From Cynocephalus volans (taxonomy: Eukaryota; Chordata; Mammalia; Dermoptera; Cynocephalidae): DNA of 64,000 nucleotides. Location: positions 63,252,501 to 63,316,500 of the forward strand of contig NC_084460.1 of assembly GCF_027409185.1 (NCBI RefSeq). Direction: 5' to 3'. A model generated the notes under the pieces. That model ran no database searches, had not been told where the DNA came from, and saw only the letters and a program-made list of their open reading frames with translations. Position numbers and translations under genes: made by a program. Below, piece by piece: positions 12,003-24,797 of this stretch. Numbering within the stretch: position 1 is the first letter of the stretch; each line of letters begins with the position of its first letter.

Positions 12003-13272
12003 TCAGCATCAAAAAGAAGAAAATACTTAGGGATAAATATAAAGAAAGGAGTGCAACACTTGTACACTGACAACTACAAAACATTGTCAAAAGAAATTAA
12101 AGAGCTGAATAAATGGAACAATTAATATTGTTAGGATGGCAATACTCTCCAAACTGATTTACAGATTCAACACAATCCTTTTCAAAGTCTCAACTAGCTT
12201 TTTTGAAGAAATTGACAAATCTGGAAATTTAGGGACCCAGAATAGCCAGAACAATCTTGAAAGAAAATAACAAATTTGGAGGACTCACTGCCCTATTCCA
12301 AAACCTACCACAAAGCTACAGTAATCAAGACAGTGTGGTACTGGTATAAGGAGAGACACATAGGTAAATGAAATCAAACTGAGTCCAGGAAGAAACCCTT
12401 ACATTTATAAAAAAGGAAGGAAAGAAAGACCACAGTGGTGCTCTGGACTTGTAGAGGGAGAGAGCGTACCTGGGGATACAAAGTGGAGTGAAGGAAAGGG
12501 GGATGGGGATGGAAGTCAGGGATAATTGGGTGGGGGACACGGGGTATAATCGCAACTTGTGGTAATGGGCATGCTGCCAGTACGAATCTGGCCATCACCA
12601 TCTTGGACATAAAGTGGTGACAATCAGCTTTGTACCCCATGAATATTCATAATCAATAATAAAAAAAAAAGAAACCTTTACATTTATGGTCAATTGATTT
12701 TTGACAAGTGTGCAAAGACAATTCAAAGGAGGAAAATAATAGTGTTTTCAACAAATGGTGCTGGGACAACTGATGTCCAAGTGTGAGAGAATAAAATTAT
12801 ACACCTGAAAAGTGAGCTCTAGATGGACAATAGATGTAAATGGAAGAGCTAAAGCTATAAACTCTTAAAAGAAAATATAGGAGTAAATCTTCACCAACTT
12901 GGGTTAGGCAATGGTTTCTTACATATGATGCCAAAAGCATAAGTGACAAAAGAAAAAGTAGATAAACTGGACATCATCAAAAGGAAAACCTTTTGGGCTT
13001 CAAAGGATATCATCAATAAAGTGAAAAAACAATTCACAAAGTGAGAGAAAATATTTGCAAAATATAGGAGGGTGCTTCAAATTGAAAAATACTATGAATC
13101 TTTCCACGAACCTTTTGAAATCTTAACAACTCAACAGTAAGAAGAAAAAAATCCCAACTAAAAAAGGGAAAGATTTGGAAATAGACATTTCTTCAAGTGG
13201 TCAATAAATATATAAAAAGATGCTGGACACCATTAGTCATTAGGGAAATGCAAATCAAAACCACAGTGAGAG
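12003..13272 (+). mobile_element. L1 ORF2 fragment (sense), split by a later insertion
   Basis: Sense ORF2 wording (GTAATCAAGACAGTGTGGTA, then CAACAAATGGTGCTGGGACA, then AAATGCAAATCAAAACCACA). It is both 5'- and 3'-truncated, with stops in every frame, and is interrupted between 12409 and 12670 by a younger retroinsertion. Confidence 0.85.
12409..12670 (+). mobile_element. 262-bp poly(A)-tailed retroinsertion with 17-bp target-site duplication
   Basis: Flanked by GAAACCCTTACATTTAT (12392-12408) and GAAACCTTTACATTTAT (12671-12687). It has a purine/G-rich first half and ends ATTCATAATCAATAATAAAA followed by A10. The tail resembles the 3' end of the L1 at 50.1 kb (GTATAATCAATTATG), so I read it as a heavily 5'-truncated, lineage-specific L1 3' UTR. 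This identity is inference. Confidence 0.75.
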
Positions 13273-14818
13273 AAAGTCAGCAGGCCCATTTCAGGCCACT
13301 GTGACAATTGGTGATGAATTCCCCCTCACCAGCAGGGTTTGTTTGCTTTTACTTTACAACCCATTTAATCAACAGGCTCCGTATGGTTGTGAGTGACTGC
13401 TAAGGACTCTGAATGGCAGTAAACAGACGTTCGCTGACAACTCCACAGCCTGGGGAATTCCCCAGCAGGAACTCTTGGCTTAATTAGTGGTCAGAGCCTG
13501 CTCTCTATGAGAGACGTGCCCATAGCCCCATTTCCTGTGGCTTCACCCTCTGTGTATGGCCCGCTGGTCTTTAACTGTGAGGGAACAAGTATCATCTGCC
13601 TTTTGAGTGGCATGTGCCACCCTGGGCAGTGATGCTGGGCATTTATGAAGGCTATCGCTTCCCCTTTGACCCCAGGGGAAGCTGTGAAGACCCGGCATGC
13701 AAGAGAGATTGCACACAAGAGAGAATGCAGGTGTAGGAGCCTGCACACATCGTGCGGGAGAGATTGCATGTGCAGGAAGAGCTGACTCACCTCCTTAGTG
13801 CTCCCAGATGTTGGTCATGGGCTCGTGTGAGGACCTTCTTTCCCTGGGTACCTAAGCACAGGCAGAGTTGGGTCCAGATCTCCACCTGATTCCTGTGGCC
13901 AAGCAGGGACTGAACCACCCACTGTGGCTGGGTAACCAGCTGGTGTGTTCCTTGGCTGGAAGAAGGGTCAGTGTTGGAGCATGTCTCTGCCCCTGGGTCC
14001 TGCAACTTCTCTGAACCTGGAATGCACATCAGCACAGCTACCTTGCAGGGGTGTTATTAAGAGAAAGAAAATATGCTCTGGGCCAGACACATGGGTGTTG
14101 CTTAATACAAGAGTCAGTGAGAGTTATTTCTAGACCAGAATTTCCATAAAATACAGTTCTTTATTTTCTCATCCTTTACTCTCAAGTTCCATCTTATCTA
14201 CTCTCAGACCAAGCTTAGTGTGGGGAGAAAATCAAAGAAGGCTGGTCCTGCTTCAGGGCTTCAAGGGACTTCTTGGCCCAACAAACTACAAAGTCTTTTG
14301 CTTTTACACTTCTGACTGGGAAGTGCCTGCCCAGAACCCTTAGGAGCTCTCTTCCCTTCCTCAGACCAGCCCATTTCCGTTTTGTTTCTGTCTGACCCTT
14401 GATCATTCACCCCTGGATAGTGACACTTTCTATAGCAGTGAGTGTTGATGACCAGCCTTTATGAACCAAGGATGTTCCATGCTCAGAGAGCTCAAGAGAC
14501 TTGTATGGAAGGGCGATAGCAAATTGAGATGAGTTACTTTCTACATCCTCTTTCCTGTCATCCTAGCTCTGAGTCCCCATCACTGCTGTCATTATCCAGT
14601 AGCCTGAGGATGGCAGGAATTGGCAGAGTTCTTAGAGTAGCATGGGGCTCCCAGAAAGCCAGAGAAGCTTGTTCCCATCTTACTTATGGGAGAAAAACAT
14701 GTGTGAGAAAAGTGCCCAGAATCTCTCTGAGGATTGAGCCAGGGTCCTCTACTGATTGACCTCAGTTGTGCCTTTGATGGATGGATGCAAAGAACTAGGG
14801 TTTGATCTCTCTAATACC
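13273..14818. other. Unassigned, mostly unique sequence
   Basis: No gene supported. It contains one arm of a short segmental duplication (13946-14004). Confidence 0.4.
13946..14004 (+). repeat. 59-bp segment duplicated at 14993-15050
   Basis: TGTTCCTTGGCTGGAAGAAG through TGGGTCCTGCA recurs about 1.05 kb downstream with two substitutions and a one-base indel. It is not a repeat family I recognise. Confidence 0.85.
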
Positions 14819-14882
14819 ATCCACCCATCCATCCATCCATCCACCCACCCACCCACCCATCAATTCACCCATCCAGACATCC
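14819..14882. repeat. (CATC)n/(CACC)n microsatellite
   Basis: About 16 tetranucleotide units, mixed CATC and CACC. Confidence 0.9.
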
Positions 14883-14956
14883 AACATCCTAGGCAGTGTC
14901 TCAGCTTGGTACAATATGCCAGGTGTTAATAATACATAAAAATTACATATTATTTT

Positions 14957-15086
14957 GTGTGCATACCTATGAGCTCCCTGAGAGAGAGGTGATGTTCCTT
15001 GGCTGGAGGAAGGGTCAGTATTGGAGCATGTCTCTGCCCTGGGTCCTGCATTACCTCTTCCTCAGGGAGCACATAGGTATACACAC
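14957..15086. repeat. 26-bp inverted repeat enclosing the second copy of the duplicated segment
   Basis: The left arm (14957-14982, GTGTGCATACCTATGAGCTC...) and right arm (15061-15086) are reverse complements with two mismatches. Weaker pairing extends outward through TATTATT. The 78-nt loop contains the 14993-15050 copy. Could be a templated insertion or an unlisted small element. Confidence 0.8.
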
Positions 15087-15440
15087 TCAATAATACACAA
15101 TAATCGTGTGCAGAAGAATGTGACCAGCTATAACAGGTATAAACAAAATGCTAGTGGAGCTACAGCAGAGGGTGGGTTTGGGGTGGGGAAACCAGGAAAG
15201 CTTAGTGGAGAAGAAGGTTTTCCATGGAGTGGAAGTGGGGCAGAGCAGGCCAGGATGGGGAACTGGTGGAGCTGGGATTACCATGGTGAGTGGAGGAACT
15301 TAAGGGAGAGCAAGCTGGGGCAGGTGTGCTGAGGGTATGGGGTTCACTGGGGGTCCCTGACTGCACACTCCCATGAGCTGAGCATTGTGCTGGGCGCTTT
15401 CATGCAACATCTCACTCAATATACAAGAGTCTGGACTTCA

Positions 15441-15640
15441 TCCTCTAGGTCAGGGTCACCAGGCTTTTTCTGTAAAGTGCCAGATAGTAAACAGTTTAGG
15501 CTTTTCAGGCCACATGATCTCTGCTGCAACTACTCCACTCTGCTGTTGTAACACAAAGGCATTCATAGATCCCATGTCAAGGAATGGGCATGGCTGTATT
15601 CCAGTGAAACTCTATTATGGCTCCAACAATTCACATTTTA
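15441..15640. mobile_element. Old MER-type DNA transposon relic (probable hAT)
   Basis: TTTTTCTGTAAAGTGCCAGA, TAGGCTTTTCAGGCCA and the following text match a common mammalian MER repeat that I associate with hAT elements. The subfamily is not assigned. Confidence 0.5.
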
Positions 15641-15649
15641 TAATTTCTT

Positions 15650-15743
15650 AAAGTCTTACAGTCCCTGTCTCCAAAGATAGCCACATTGGGGATTAGGGCT
15701 TCAACCTATGATTTTGAGGGGACACAGTTCAGTGCATAACATC
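15650..15743 (-). mobile_element. MaLR LTR fragment
   Basis: The text AAGATAGCCACATTGGGGAT through TGAGGGGACACAGTTCAG corresponds to the 5' end of a MaLR LTR read in reverse. Confidence 0.6.
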
Positions 15744-17235
15744 AACCCTTTGTAAAGAAGTTAGAGGAAGAGACTGGTTGCTATAAAGGCACAAGGGGTA
15801 AAAGGTGTATCCTTTAAATACTTTATTTTATTATTTTATCTTATTTAACAAATTCTTATACTGTACTTATTATAAGAGAGACACTTTCAAGAAGTTTCCA
15901 AATATTAACAAATGAGGTGAAGGACCTATTTAAGGTCAATTTTAATGATTTTTCCATCTGTCATCATAAAGTTGACACACTGGCTGGATGGTTTGCTATG
16001 AAGGATGAGGGGGTCCCTGGTAGTAATTATTCTTGCATCTATATTCGTGTCCCATGACCTGTAACTTGTGTCCTTGAGACCCTATATGATCGTTACAGGC
16101 ATATGTGTTTGTCAGAATATTTGCTGTAGAAAATTGCATCATCACATATCAACTGTGTTTGTCTCAGGAAATTGAATTTGCTCACGAACCACGTTCTAAT
16201 TAGCCCACTGACAATCAGCTCACTGTTCTTATCATTTCCTTCCTCTGAATGTAAGCTGTATAAACACTCTAGCTTCTTAGGAAACGTACTTTTGTGTTTT
16301 TCTCCCCAGCCCCACCTTTTAAGTAACAAGTTGGCATTTGTAGATATTCATTGTATAAATGCAACACTCCATCTCATTTTCCATTCTCCACACACAGAAC
16401 CACATATGTGAACACACACGCAAAGGTACACGTGTGCCTCAGACAAGATGCCACCTTAGAACTGAGTTACCTTCTGTCCACTTTCTACCAGGGTCCTGGA
16501 GCCTGGTTCTTCCTGCCCGTTCCTCCATCTGCCATCTCCTCCCTGGTGAGGCAGCATGTGTCCCCACGTGGCCCTGACCTCGCCTCACCATGCCCCAGCC
16601 CCACCGTTCCCCAGCCCCAGCCGCTGATGGGGTTCTTCACATCTTGTCCAGGCCTCCTTCTCTGCCTTCCCTCCCAGGCTTACTTCAGCCTGGAATCATC
16701 CCCTCCCCATCTCTGTGCCTTTTCTTCTGCCTTCTCTGCCTTGATCCCACCTTGGGGAACCCCCTCCCACCTTCTCTGTCACCTTCACTTGCAGCCACCT
16801 GTGGAACACGGACCAGCACTGATCAGTGCACCCAGTTCCCACTCCTTACACCGTAAGCAAGCCCAGTTTCTCAATTCCACATGTCTCTCTCTAATTTAAA
16901 ACTACTGCCTGTGAGAGAGAGCAATAAAAAGATAGGACTTTGAACAAAGTTCTGTCAAGGAAGTAGAATGGAAAAATGTGGAGAAAAAGGAGAAAAAGAA
17001 ACCACATAAAATGAAAGAAGTGCTTGCTCATTTTTTAGAATTGGATTATGGTCACCAAAGTACTATGGTGCTTTGATTCCATCAAATAAATTTTAAAGCA
17101 TGACATATACTTTTGATTTAAAAATGTCAATTTTCAGGTTACGGTTACACAGGCAATGATATCCTTAACAACTATTTAAACATCATTGAGATAAAAGAAA
17201 GTTAGAGTCTCTCTTTAAAAATACTCAGGGGAGTA
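15744..17235. other. Unassigned sequence
   Basis: A 182-codon plus-strand open frame (16351-16899) is Pro/Ser/His-rich low-complexity translation of a CT-rich tract with no domain, so I do not call it a gene. The rest is AT-rich with no named repeat. Confidence 0.35.
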
Positions 17236-17400
17236 CACAGATGTACATCTAGAGGTGATTTAAGTACACGGGAGGATGTGCATAGGTTGTATGCAAATAC
17301 TACACCATTTTGTATAAAAGACTGAAGCACTGGCAGATTTGGGTATCTGCAGGGGGTCCTGGAACCCATCCCTGTGGATACAAGAGACTACTGAATATGC
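17236..17400. mobile_element. TcMar-Tigger-like DNA transposon fragment
   Basis: The text GGAGGATGTGCATAGGTTGT, ATGCAAATACTACACCATTT and GGGGGTCCTGGAACCCATCC matches a common terminal region of mammalian Tigger-type elements. It is diverged. Confidence 0.5.
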
Positions 17401-17649
17401 ATGTGTACTGACCCATACATACACATGTACCTATAACTACTTCTATATCTATCCATCAGTATCTATAGTAAGCTAAACATGACTTCATACTAATGTCTCT
17501 GACTTGAATCCGTTACCGTCATGTTTCACTTCAGCCTTCCCTTCTTGCTTCGTTGTAAGTCCCATCTCCACCAGTGAGAAACCTGCTCCCCTGCACCATC
17601 CACCACCCTTTACTTATTTGTTCAACCCCAAAATACACATACAGTGAGT

Positions 17650-18475
17650 CTGAAATTGTTAACCTGAGCCCCCATTTGTTAGGGAGTGTTTCATGGCCCA
17701 GGTGTGGACTATTTTTGTGAATGCTCCATGCATGCTTGAGAAAAATGTGTATTCTGCTCTTGCTGAGTGGTGTGTTCTGTAAATGTCAACTAGCTCCAGT
17801 TGATAGATAGAGCTGTTCGTGTCCTCTATATCCTTACTGATTTTCTGCCTGTTTGATTATCAGTTATTGATAGAGGATTGCTGAAGTCTTCAATTATAAT
17901 AGTGGGTTTTCCTAATTTTCTTTTCACTTCTATCAGTTTTTGCCTCATGTATTTGGATTCTCCACTGTTAGATGCATACTACGTTAGGACTGTTGTGTCT
18001 TCTTGGAGAGTTAGTTCCTTTATAATTAGTAATGGTCTTTTTTTATCACTGATAATCTTCCTTGTCCTAAAGTCAGCTTTGTCTGAAATTAGTGTAGCTC
18101 TTCCCACTTTCTTTTGTTCAGTGTTGGCTTGGTATATCTTTCTCTGAACTTGTGCTTTTAATCTGTCCATATCAGTATATTTCAAGTGGATTTTTTATAG
18201 ATGGGTCTTTTAATTTTTTTTGTTTGTTTTTCTGTTTTTATATCCAGTCTCGAGATTTCTATTTTTAATCTGGTGTTCACATTTAAAGTAATTGTTGATA
18301 TAATTGGAATAAAATCTATCATTTTGTTAAGTGCATTATATCATTATGTTAATATTCATTGCATTTGTTCTCCGTAACTTTCCCCCTCTTTTTCTGCCTT
18401 CCCTAAGGTATGTAAAATACTTCTTAAGTACCTTATATGATTCCATTTTATCTCTGAGAACATATGCATTAACAA
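17650..18475 (-). mobile_element. L1M fragment (antisense)
   Basis: Reversed ORF2 landmarks: AATGTGTATTCTGCTCTTGC, GTCAACTAGCTCCAGTTGAT, and CCTAAAGTCAGCTTTGTCTG. It continues after the LTR insertion at 19123. Confidence 0.82.
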
Positions 18476-19122
18476 GCCAAAGTGTTTTTCCTGTACTCAC
18501 ACTCAGCAACAATCAACACAGAAGACTTCTGTGACCAAATGTGTACTGGCTTCTCACCACCAGCAAGCAAGAAAGCAATTCTTCAGGGGACACCAGCTGG
18601 GTGACAAATCTATTCTGACATTATCTACCTGGTGATAGCATCAGATCCCACCAGCTGTAAATGGGGATGTCATGATACCCTCCTCAGATTTGACTGATTT
18701 GCTAGAGCAGCTCACAGAACTCAGGGAAACACTCACATTTACCAATTTATTATAAAGTATATTACAAAGGATGCAGATGAAGAGATGCGTTGGGCATGGT
18801 ATGGGGCAGCGGGTGCAGAGTTTCCATGCCCTCCCCGGGTGAACCACCCTCCAGGAACCTGCATGTGTTCAGCTATCTGGAAGCTCTCTGAACCCTGCCC
18901 TTTGGGGTTTTTATGAAATCTTCATTACATAGGCATGATTGATTGGCCATTGGTGATCAACATAAACTTCAGCCTCCCTGGAGGTTGGGAGGTGGGGCTG
19001 AAAGTCCCAACCCCTTAATCATGGCTTGATCTTTTCAGTGAACAGCCCAATCCTGAAGCTTCCTACAGGCTGCTAGCCATCAGTCAGCTCAGTACATACA
19101 GAAAATCTCCCATCTTAACATA
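18476..19122 (-). mobile_element. Solo LTR (ERV, MER21-like?) nested in L1
   Basis: The plus strand shows CAGAAGACTTCTGTGACCAA, GCTCACAGAACTCAGGGAAA and AGGCATGATTGATTGGCCAT, the reverse of a known mammalian solo LTR; AATAAA lies on the minus strand near 18749. The L1 text resumes on both sides, so the LTR inserted into the L1. The subfamily name is a guess. Confidence 0.65.
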
Positions 19123-19655
19123 TCATTTATACTCCTTAAAAAAATTATTTTTGGTGGTTGCCCTAGGTTTTAAAACATACATTTAAAAATTATCTAAGTC
19201 CACCTTCAAATCATGTTATATGTGGACTTTAGCTGTCTCATAACAGAATTTCCTCAATTTTTCCCTCCTGTGCGTTATGATGTTACTGTTATCATGTCAC
19301 TTATCCATGTGCCATAAACACCACTACATTGTTACTATTAATGCTTTAAGCAGACAGTTATCTTTTAAACCAATTAAGAATAAAAATAAAATAATTTATT
19401 TTACCTTAATTTATTCCTTTTCCAATTCTCTGCCTTTCTTTATGTAGATCCAACTGTTTGACATTTATAATTTTCCTTCTGTCTAAAGAACTTATTTTAA
19501 CATTTCTTTCGTGGTTTCTGATGAGTAGTTCACTGTAATTGGTATTCGGTAGTTAAGGTGTCCACCCTCAATAATTTCTGGTTTTCTTTAAAATTTTCTG
19601 TCATTGGTATCTGCAATTTGAATATAATATGCCCAGGGGTATATGTGTGTGTAAT
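19123..19655 (-). mobile_element. L1M fragment (antisense), continuation
   Basis: Text such as GGTGGTTGCCCTAGGTTTTA and TTTATGTAGATCCAACTGTT continues the L1 from 18475, with a deletion near 19500. Confidence 0.7.
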
Positions 19656-19659
19656 CTTT

Positions 19660-21215
19660 GGAGTTTTCTCTATATAAAACCATGTCATCTGGGAACATAA
19701 ATAATTTATACTTCTTCCTTTCCAATTTAGATTCATTTTATTTCTTTTTCTTGCCTAATTGCTTTAGCTAAAACCTCTAGTACTGTGTTGAGTAGAAGTG
19801 GTGAAAGTGGGTGTCCTTGTCTTGTTTCTGATCTTAGGGAAGAGCTTTCAGTCTTTTCCATTGAGGATAATGTTTGCTGTGGATTTTTCATAAGTTTCCT
19901 TTATCATGTTGAATATGTTTACTTCTATTCCTAGTTTATTGGGCATTCTTATAATGACATGGTGTTTTTTCATGACATGGATTTTGTCAAATGCTTTTTC
20001 TGTATTAATTGAAATGATTGCTTTTTCTTCTTCATCCTATTAACATGACATATTACATAGTTTAACTTTTGAATGTTGAATCATTTAACACTTCAGGAAT
20101 AAAACTCAGTTGGTCTTGGTGTGTGATCCTTTTACGGTGCATCTGAGTTCAGTTTGCCAGGGTTTTGTTGAGAATTTTTGCATCTAAAAATTCATAAGGG
20201 ATATGGGTTTGTAGTTTTCCTGTAGTGTCTTTGTCTGGCTTGGGTATCTGTGTAATGCTGGCTTTAGGGAATGAATTAGGAAGTGTTCTTTCCTCTTCAA
20301 TTTTTTTGGAAGAGTCTGAGAAGGATATCTGTTAAATCTTCTTGAAATGTTTGGTGGAATTCACCAGTGAAGCCGTCTTGTCCTGGCCTTTTTTTGTGGT
20401 GGTGGGGAGGGACATGGAATTTAGAATTACTGATCCCATCTCCTTACTAGTTATAGGTTTATTCAGACTTTTATTTTATCACGATTAAGTTTGGGTAGAT
20501 GTGTGTTCTGAGAATTTGTCCATTTCAACTAGGGTATCTAATTTTTTGGCATCAAATGTTTATAGCATTCTCTTATAATCCTTGTTATTTCTGTTAAGTT
20601 GGTATTAATGTCCCCACTTTCATTTCTAGTTTTAGTAATTTGAGTCATCCCTCTTTTATTCTCAGTCAACCTAGCTAAAAGTTTGTCAATTTAGTCAATC
20701 TTTTCAAAGTACCAACTTTCGGTTTTGTTGATTTTCTCTATTGTTTTTCTATTCTCTATTTTATTTATCTCTAACCTTTATTGTATCTTTCTGCTGGCTT
20801 TGGATTTGTTTTCTCTTCTTTTTTGTAGTTCCTTAAGGTGTAAATTTAGGTTATGGATTTGAGATATTTTTCTTTTTTAATGTATGCATTACAGCTATAA
20901 ATTTCCCTCTTAGCACAGTTTTCTGTGCATCCCGTAAGTTTTGATATGTTGTGTTTTTATTTTTATTTGTCTAGAGGTATTTTCTAATGAAGCTCACTGA
21001 TTCCTTACTTACCCATCTGGAGTCTACTGAAGAGCCCATCAAAATAATCATTTCTGAAACAGCAGTTTTTATGTCTAGCATTTCCTTTTGATTTTTCTCT
21101 CAGAATTCTGTCAGCTTACATTAAGCACCTGTTCTTGCATGTTGTCTACTTTTTCTATTAGAGCCCTTAACATATTAATCATAGTTGTGTTTTTTTTTTT
21201 CACCACACTCTTGGA
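19660..21215 (-). mobile_element. L1 ORF2 fragment (antisense)
   Basis: Reversed reverse-transcriptase region: AACCATGTCATCTGGGAACA, GTAGAAGTGGTGAAAGTGGG, then CTAGCTAAAAGTTTGTCAAT. Because its place in L1 is 3' of the preceding fragment's, it is a second L1 copy rather than a continuation. Confidence 0.8.
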
Positions 21216-22544
21216 GATTTTATTTTAGTGGGGAAAGCAGACAACAAACAAGTAAAAGAGACAAATGATTACTTAAATTACTTATAAACCATGACATATA
21301 TTGTGAAGGAAATGAACAAGGGCCTGTGATAGGAAATAAGAGAGGTGACTGGAGCGGACCCTGTTGGTTGGTGCTCTGCTGAGGTTCTCCCAGATTCCCT
21401 TTGTGGTTTCGGTGTGCCAGTCCCCCGGCTTCTGTGTGCTTTTGTTTCTGAGGATCGGCCCCTCCAGCCTTGTTCCAAGGATAGGCCTTGGGCCTCAGAC
21501 CTCTTTGTCCACATGCACAGACGCCTCCTCCTAAAGCCTCCTTAGCTAAGGACTCAGTGTATCAGGTGAGAGTATGAAAGCCCAGCCCCTGTCTTTGGGA
21601 GGAACAAGGTTCTGGATGCAAATTATAGCCTTTAGCTTCCCAGAGGAGTCAGAGTGAGGCTGGGACTGTGCCTGAAATCCAGGCTTCTTGCTTCTTCCTT
21701 ACTTTGTGGCTTCTACTTCCTTGCGCAGCATCCCCCACCCCCTTCATGGCTTCTCCCCTGGGCCACTTTTTAAATAAAACACTTGTTCATGACTCCTTGT
21801 GTCAGGGTCTGCTTCTGGAAACCTGGCCTAGGATAGGGAGAATCGTGATTAGATTCACATTTTTAAAAGCTTCCTAGGGGAGAATAGGCTGTAGGTTTGC
21901 AAGCGTGGAAGTGAAGAGGCCAGTTTGGGGCTAGTAGTCCAGGTGAGGGATGAAGGATGCTTACTGTAGCAGAGTGCCAGCGGTGGTGGCAGGAAGAGAG
22001 ATCTTCAACAGGGAACCGACAAGGTGTGCTTGGGAGGCACCAAAGGAAAAGGAGGAATCCAGGATGTCTCCTAGATTAGACGAGGACATGTAGGGATATT
22101 ACAGATAGAAATCCCCTCATTGGGTGGGGAGTAGAACTAGGTGACTTCAAAGGCCATATACTCGTTTGAAAATCAATCCGCAATAGCTGGATTCAGTGAC
22201 TGAACAAAAGACAGGAGCTACACATGGAAGAAACATGAAAACACAGGGAACATACATGCAGACTGTCAGATAGCTTGCAAAAATTCATTAAAGTTTCCCA
22301 AATTCCCTTTGAGTTATCTGATGGGGAGTTTCCATCTCCTATTCCGACAGGTCCTCACCCACTTGAACCCAGGCCATGCCTGGCATGTGAAATGTGCCAA
22401 GCCTTTTTCTAGGTGGAAAGTGTTTGTATAAGAATCATGCTGACCTTCCCAGTAGGGCTACCTTATGCCCTTGATGACTGAGCACCTTGCTTTCTAAAAG
22501 AGTAGATGCTATGGTTATAATAATAATAATAGTTATTTTTATTA
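21216..22544. other. Sequence interrupting an L1, partly L2-like
   Basis: L1 text stops at 21215 (ATTAATCATAGTTGTG) and resumes at about 22770 (AAATCATAGTTATTTTATAC). The interval holds diverged L2-like pieces (about 21225-21350 and 21880-22100) and unique DNA. No gene is supported. Confidence 0.4.
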
Positions 22545-22740
22545 TTGTTGCTAACATTTAACGAGCACTTATTAAGTGCCGGCTACTTTGCTTAGCACTT
22601 TACGTGTATGATGTCATGTAACCTTTACAGCAATTCTGTGAAGTGGTACTCTGGCATTCTCCTTTGGGGGCTGAAGCCATCATGGCTCAGCCATTTGCCC
22701 AAAATCAAATGGCTGGAGAGTGGCTGAGTTGGGATTTTCT
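22545..22740 (-). repeat. MIR SINE relic (antisense)
   Basis: Reversed MIR: GAGCACTTATTAAGTGCCGG, TTAGCACTTTACGTGTATG, then ATTTGCCCAAAATCAAATGG. Confidence 0.75.
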
Positions 22741-22769
22741 TTTTTATCTTATTTTTAATTTTATTTTGC

Positions 22770-23890
22770 TTAATCTAATTTAATTTTTTAAAATCATAGT
22801 TATTTTATACTCCCTGTCTGATATTTCACCATCTGTGTCGTGTATGAGTCTGGTTCTGATGACTGCTTTGTCTCTTCAGACTTTGCTTTTTCTTGCCTTC
22901 GGCAGGCTTTGTAATTTTTTGTCAAAAGCCAGACATGTTGCATAGGGTAATAGGTACTGAGGTATACAGGCCTTTAGTGTAAGGATTTCTGTTACTTTGG
23001 CTAGGAGCTGTTTTTGTATTTGTCATATCTATAGGCCCCAGAGGGTGCAAACTACTCCAGTGCGCTTACTTTTTCCTCCCTCTTTTCTTTGTGGCATCCC
23101 TTTGTTCTGGTCCTCAGAGACAGTCCTGCAGCTCTTTTAGCCCAACTCTACTGTTACTGTTGCTGGTGCCTTGTTGGTGTGCTGTGCATGGGGCAAGGTG
23201 GGGAGGGGAGGGCTGTTCCCTTATCTTCTGATCAGGGATGGGATTCAGCCTTCAGAGCCCTGGTCCCTTCTCTGGCCAGTGTTCCCAGTCTATTTTCTTG
23301 AAGCCCTCTCCCTTGTTGACTACTAATTTATTTATTTTTCCTTAGGTGAGACCAAAGGCTGGAGAGGACTGCAGTGGGGTGGAGTCCCCTTCCTTCAGCC
23401 TGGGAAAGGTTTGAGAACAGTCCTCTGGGGAAGCCCCTAGCCTGAGAGGGAGCCTTTGCTTGGGTAAAGAAGGCTCTGGGGAGCTTCATAATGGCCCTTG
23501 TTCCTCTCCCCCTGCCAGGGCCACAGGGGGATCTTTCTCTGATCCTTGCCTTGAAAAGGTGGTGTGGTTCCTGGGGGCAAAGCCTCCAAAACTGTGGGCC
23601 CTTTCACTGCCAGCCTCCCAGAGTCATACTCAGCCTGCAACAACTCATCAAAATTTCTATCCAGGTGTTTCTACTAGTGCAACTCAAGACTTCTGCTCCA
23701 GCCCACAGATCTGGGTGGCTGTATTTCTCTGGATGCGTCTGTCTCTCCAGGTTTCAGAGAGGTCATTTGCCCTGTGACCTCAGTTCTCTGATAGGTCAAG
23801 GAAAGTAATGATTTTCAGTTTGTGCAGCTTTGTCATGTTGAAGAATGGGAATGATAACTTCCAAGGTGTTTACATGCAATAATGAAGGCA
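22770..23890 (-). mobile_element. Old L1M-related fragment (antisense)
   Basis: CCCTGTCTGATATTTCACCA, TGACTGCTTTGTCTCTTCAG and AAAAGCCAGACATGTTGCAT followed by GC-richer text are typical of an old L1M block. The small plus-strand frames in it are shadows. Confidence 0.65.
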
Positions 23891-24797
23891 ACTTTCCCCT
23901 CCCAAAGGTGGTACGTGTAATGTGCTTGTACAAGCATGGACTCCAGACTGTCAACATCGGGACCTCAGGCAGCTGGGCAGTGGTGAGGCCACACAAGCAG
24001 GAGACACTTTTCATTAAAAAACACATCTTTTCATTGTTAAGGTAAGTTTTGTTTTCATGATTTTGAAGAGAACTTTAATAGAGTACTCTTAGGAGAATAA
24101 AGGAGTGGGTGCGGCAATGTTTGTAACAGCAAAACTGGGAGACAACTTGAATGGCCATCAACAGGGGAGTGTTTAAACAAATTGCTACCTAGGAGACCAT
24201 GGTGCAGCTGTGCAGAGAAGAGGTGAGTGGCCGCTGCTGGCACCTGCCAGGCCTGAGCAGGATGTCCTCGGCAGCAGAAGAGGATTTGTGCTCACACGTG
24301 TTTGTGTCGTGGGCATGGAAAGGGCCTGAGAACACACACCAGTGCTTGAGAGGGAGCAGGAAAAGGGCCGTGAATTCCCAGTGTTTGGATGGTTGTAGCA
24401 AGTGTGAATTCATTTTCACAGGGGGGTGGGAGGGAAGGATGGAGACTAGATTTGCGCTGTTTTCCCTTCTGTGCCTTTTGAGTTTTGTATCTTGTGTATT
24501 TATTCCCATTCAATAAATAAATAAATAAAATCATAAAATAGGAAACAAGGACAGAAAAGAAGCAGCCCTCATGTAGTCCATGACTCTTCCCAGCCCACGC
24601 TGGCCTCCCCCTGCCCCCCATCTGCCAGGGCCCCTGGCCTCACCTGGCATTCCCAGCACCACATCTGAGGCTGGAAGACACAGTGCACAGCCCCTGGGCT
24701 AACCCCACCACCACCCCTCCTGTGGGACCCTGGATGAGTCACTCAGACTCTGTGGGACAGCTGTGAGCTGGGGATAGCTGGACCTACTTCTCAGGAA

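Noticed and set aside
16351..16899. 182-codon plus-strand ORF
   Set aside because: Proline/serine/histidine-rich translation of a pyrimidine-rich stretch, with overlapping alternatives and no conserved motif.
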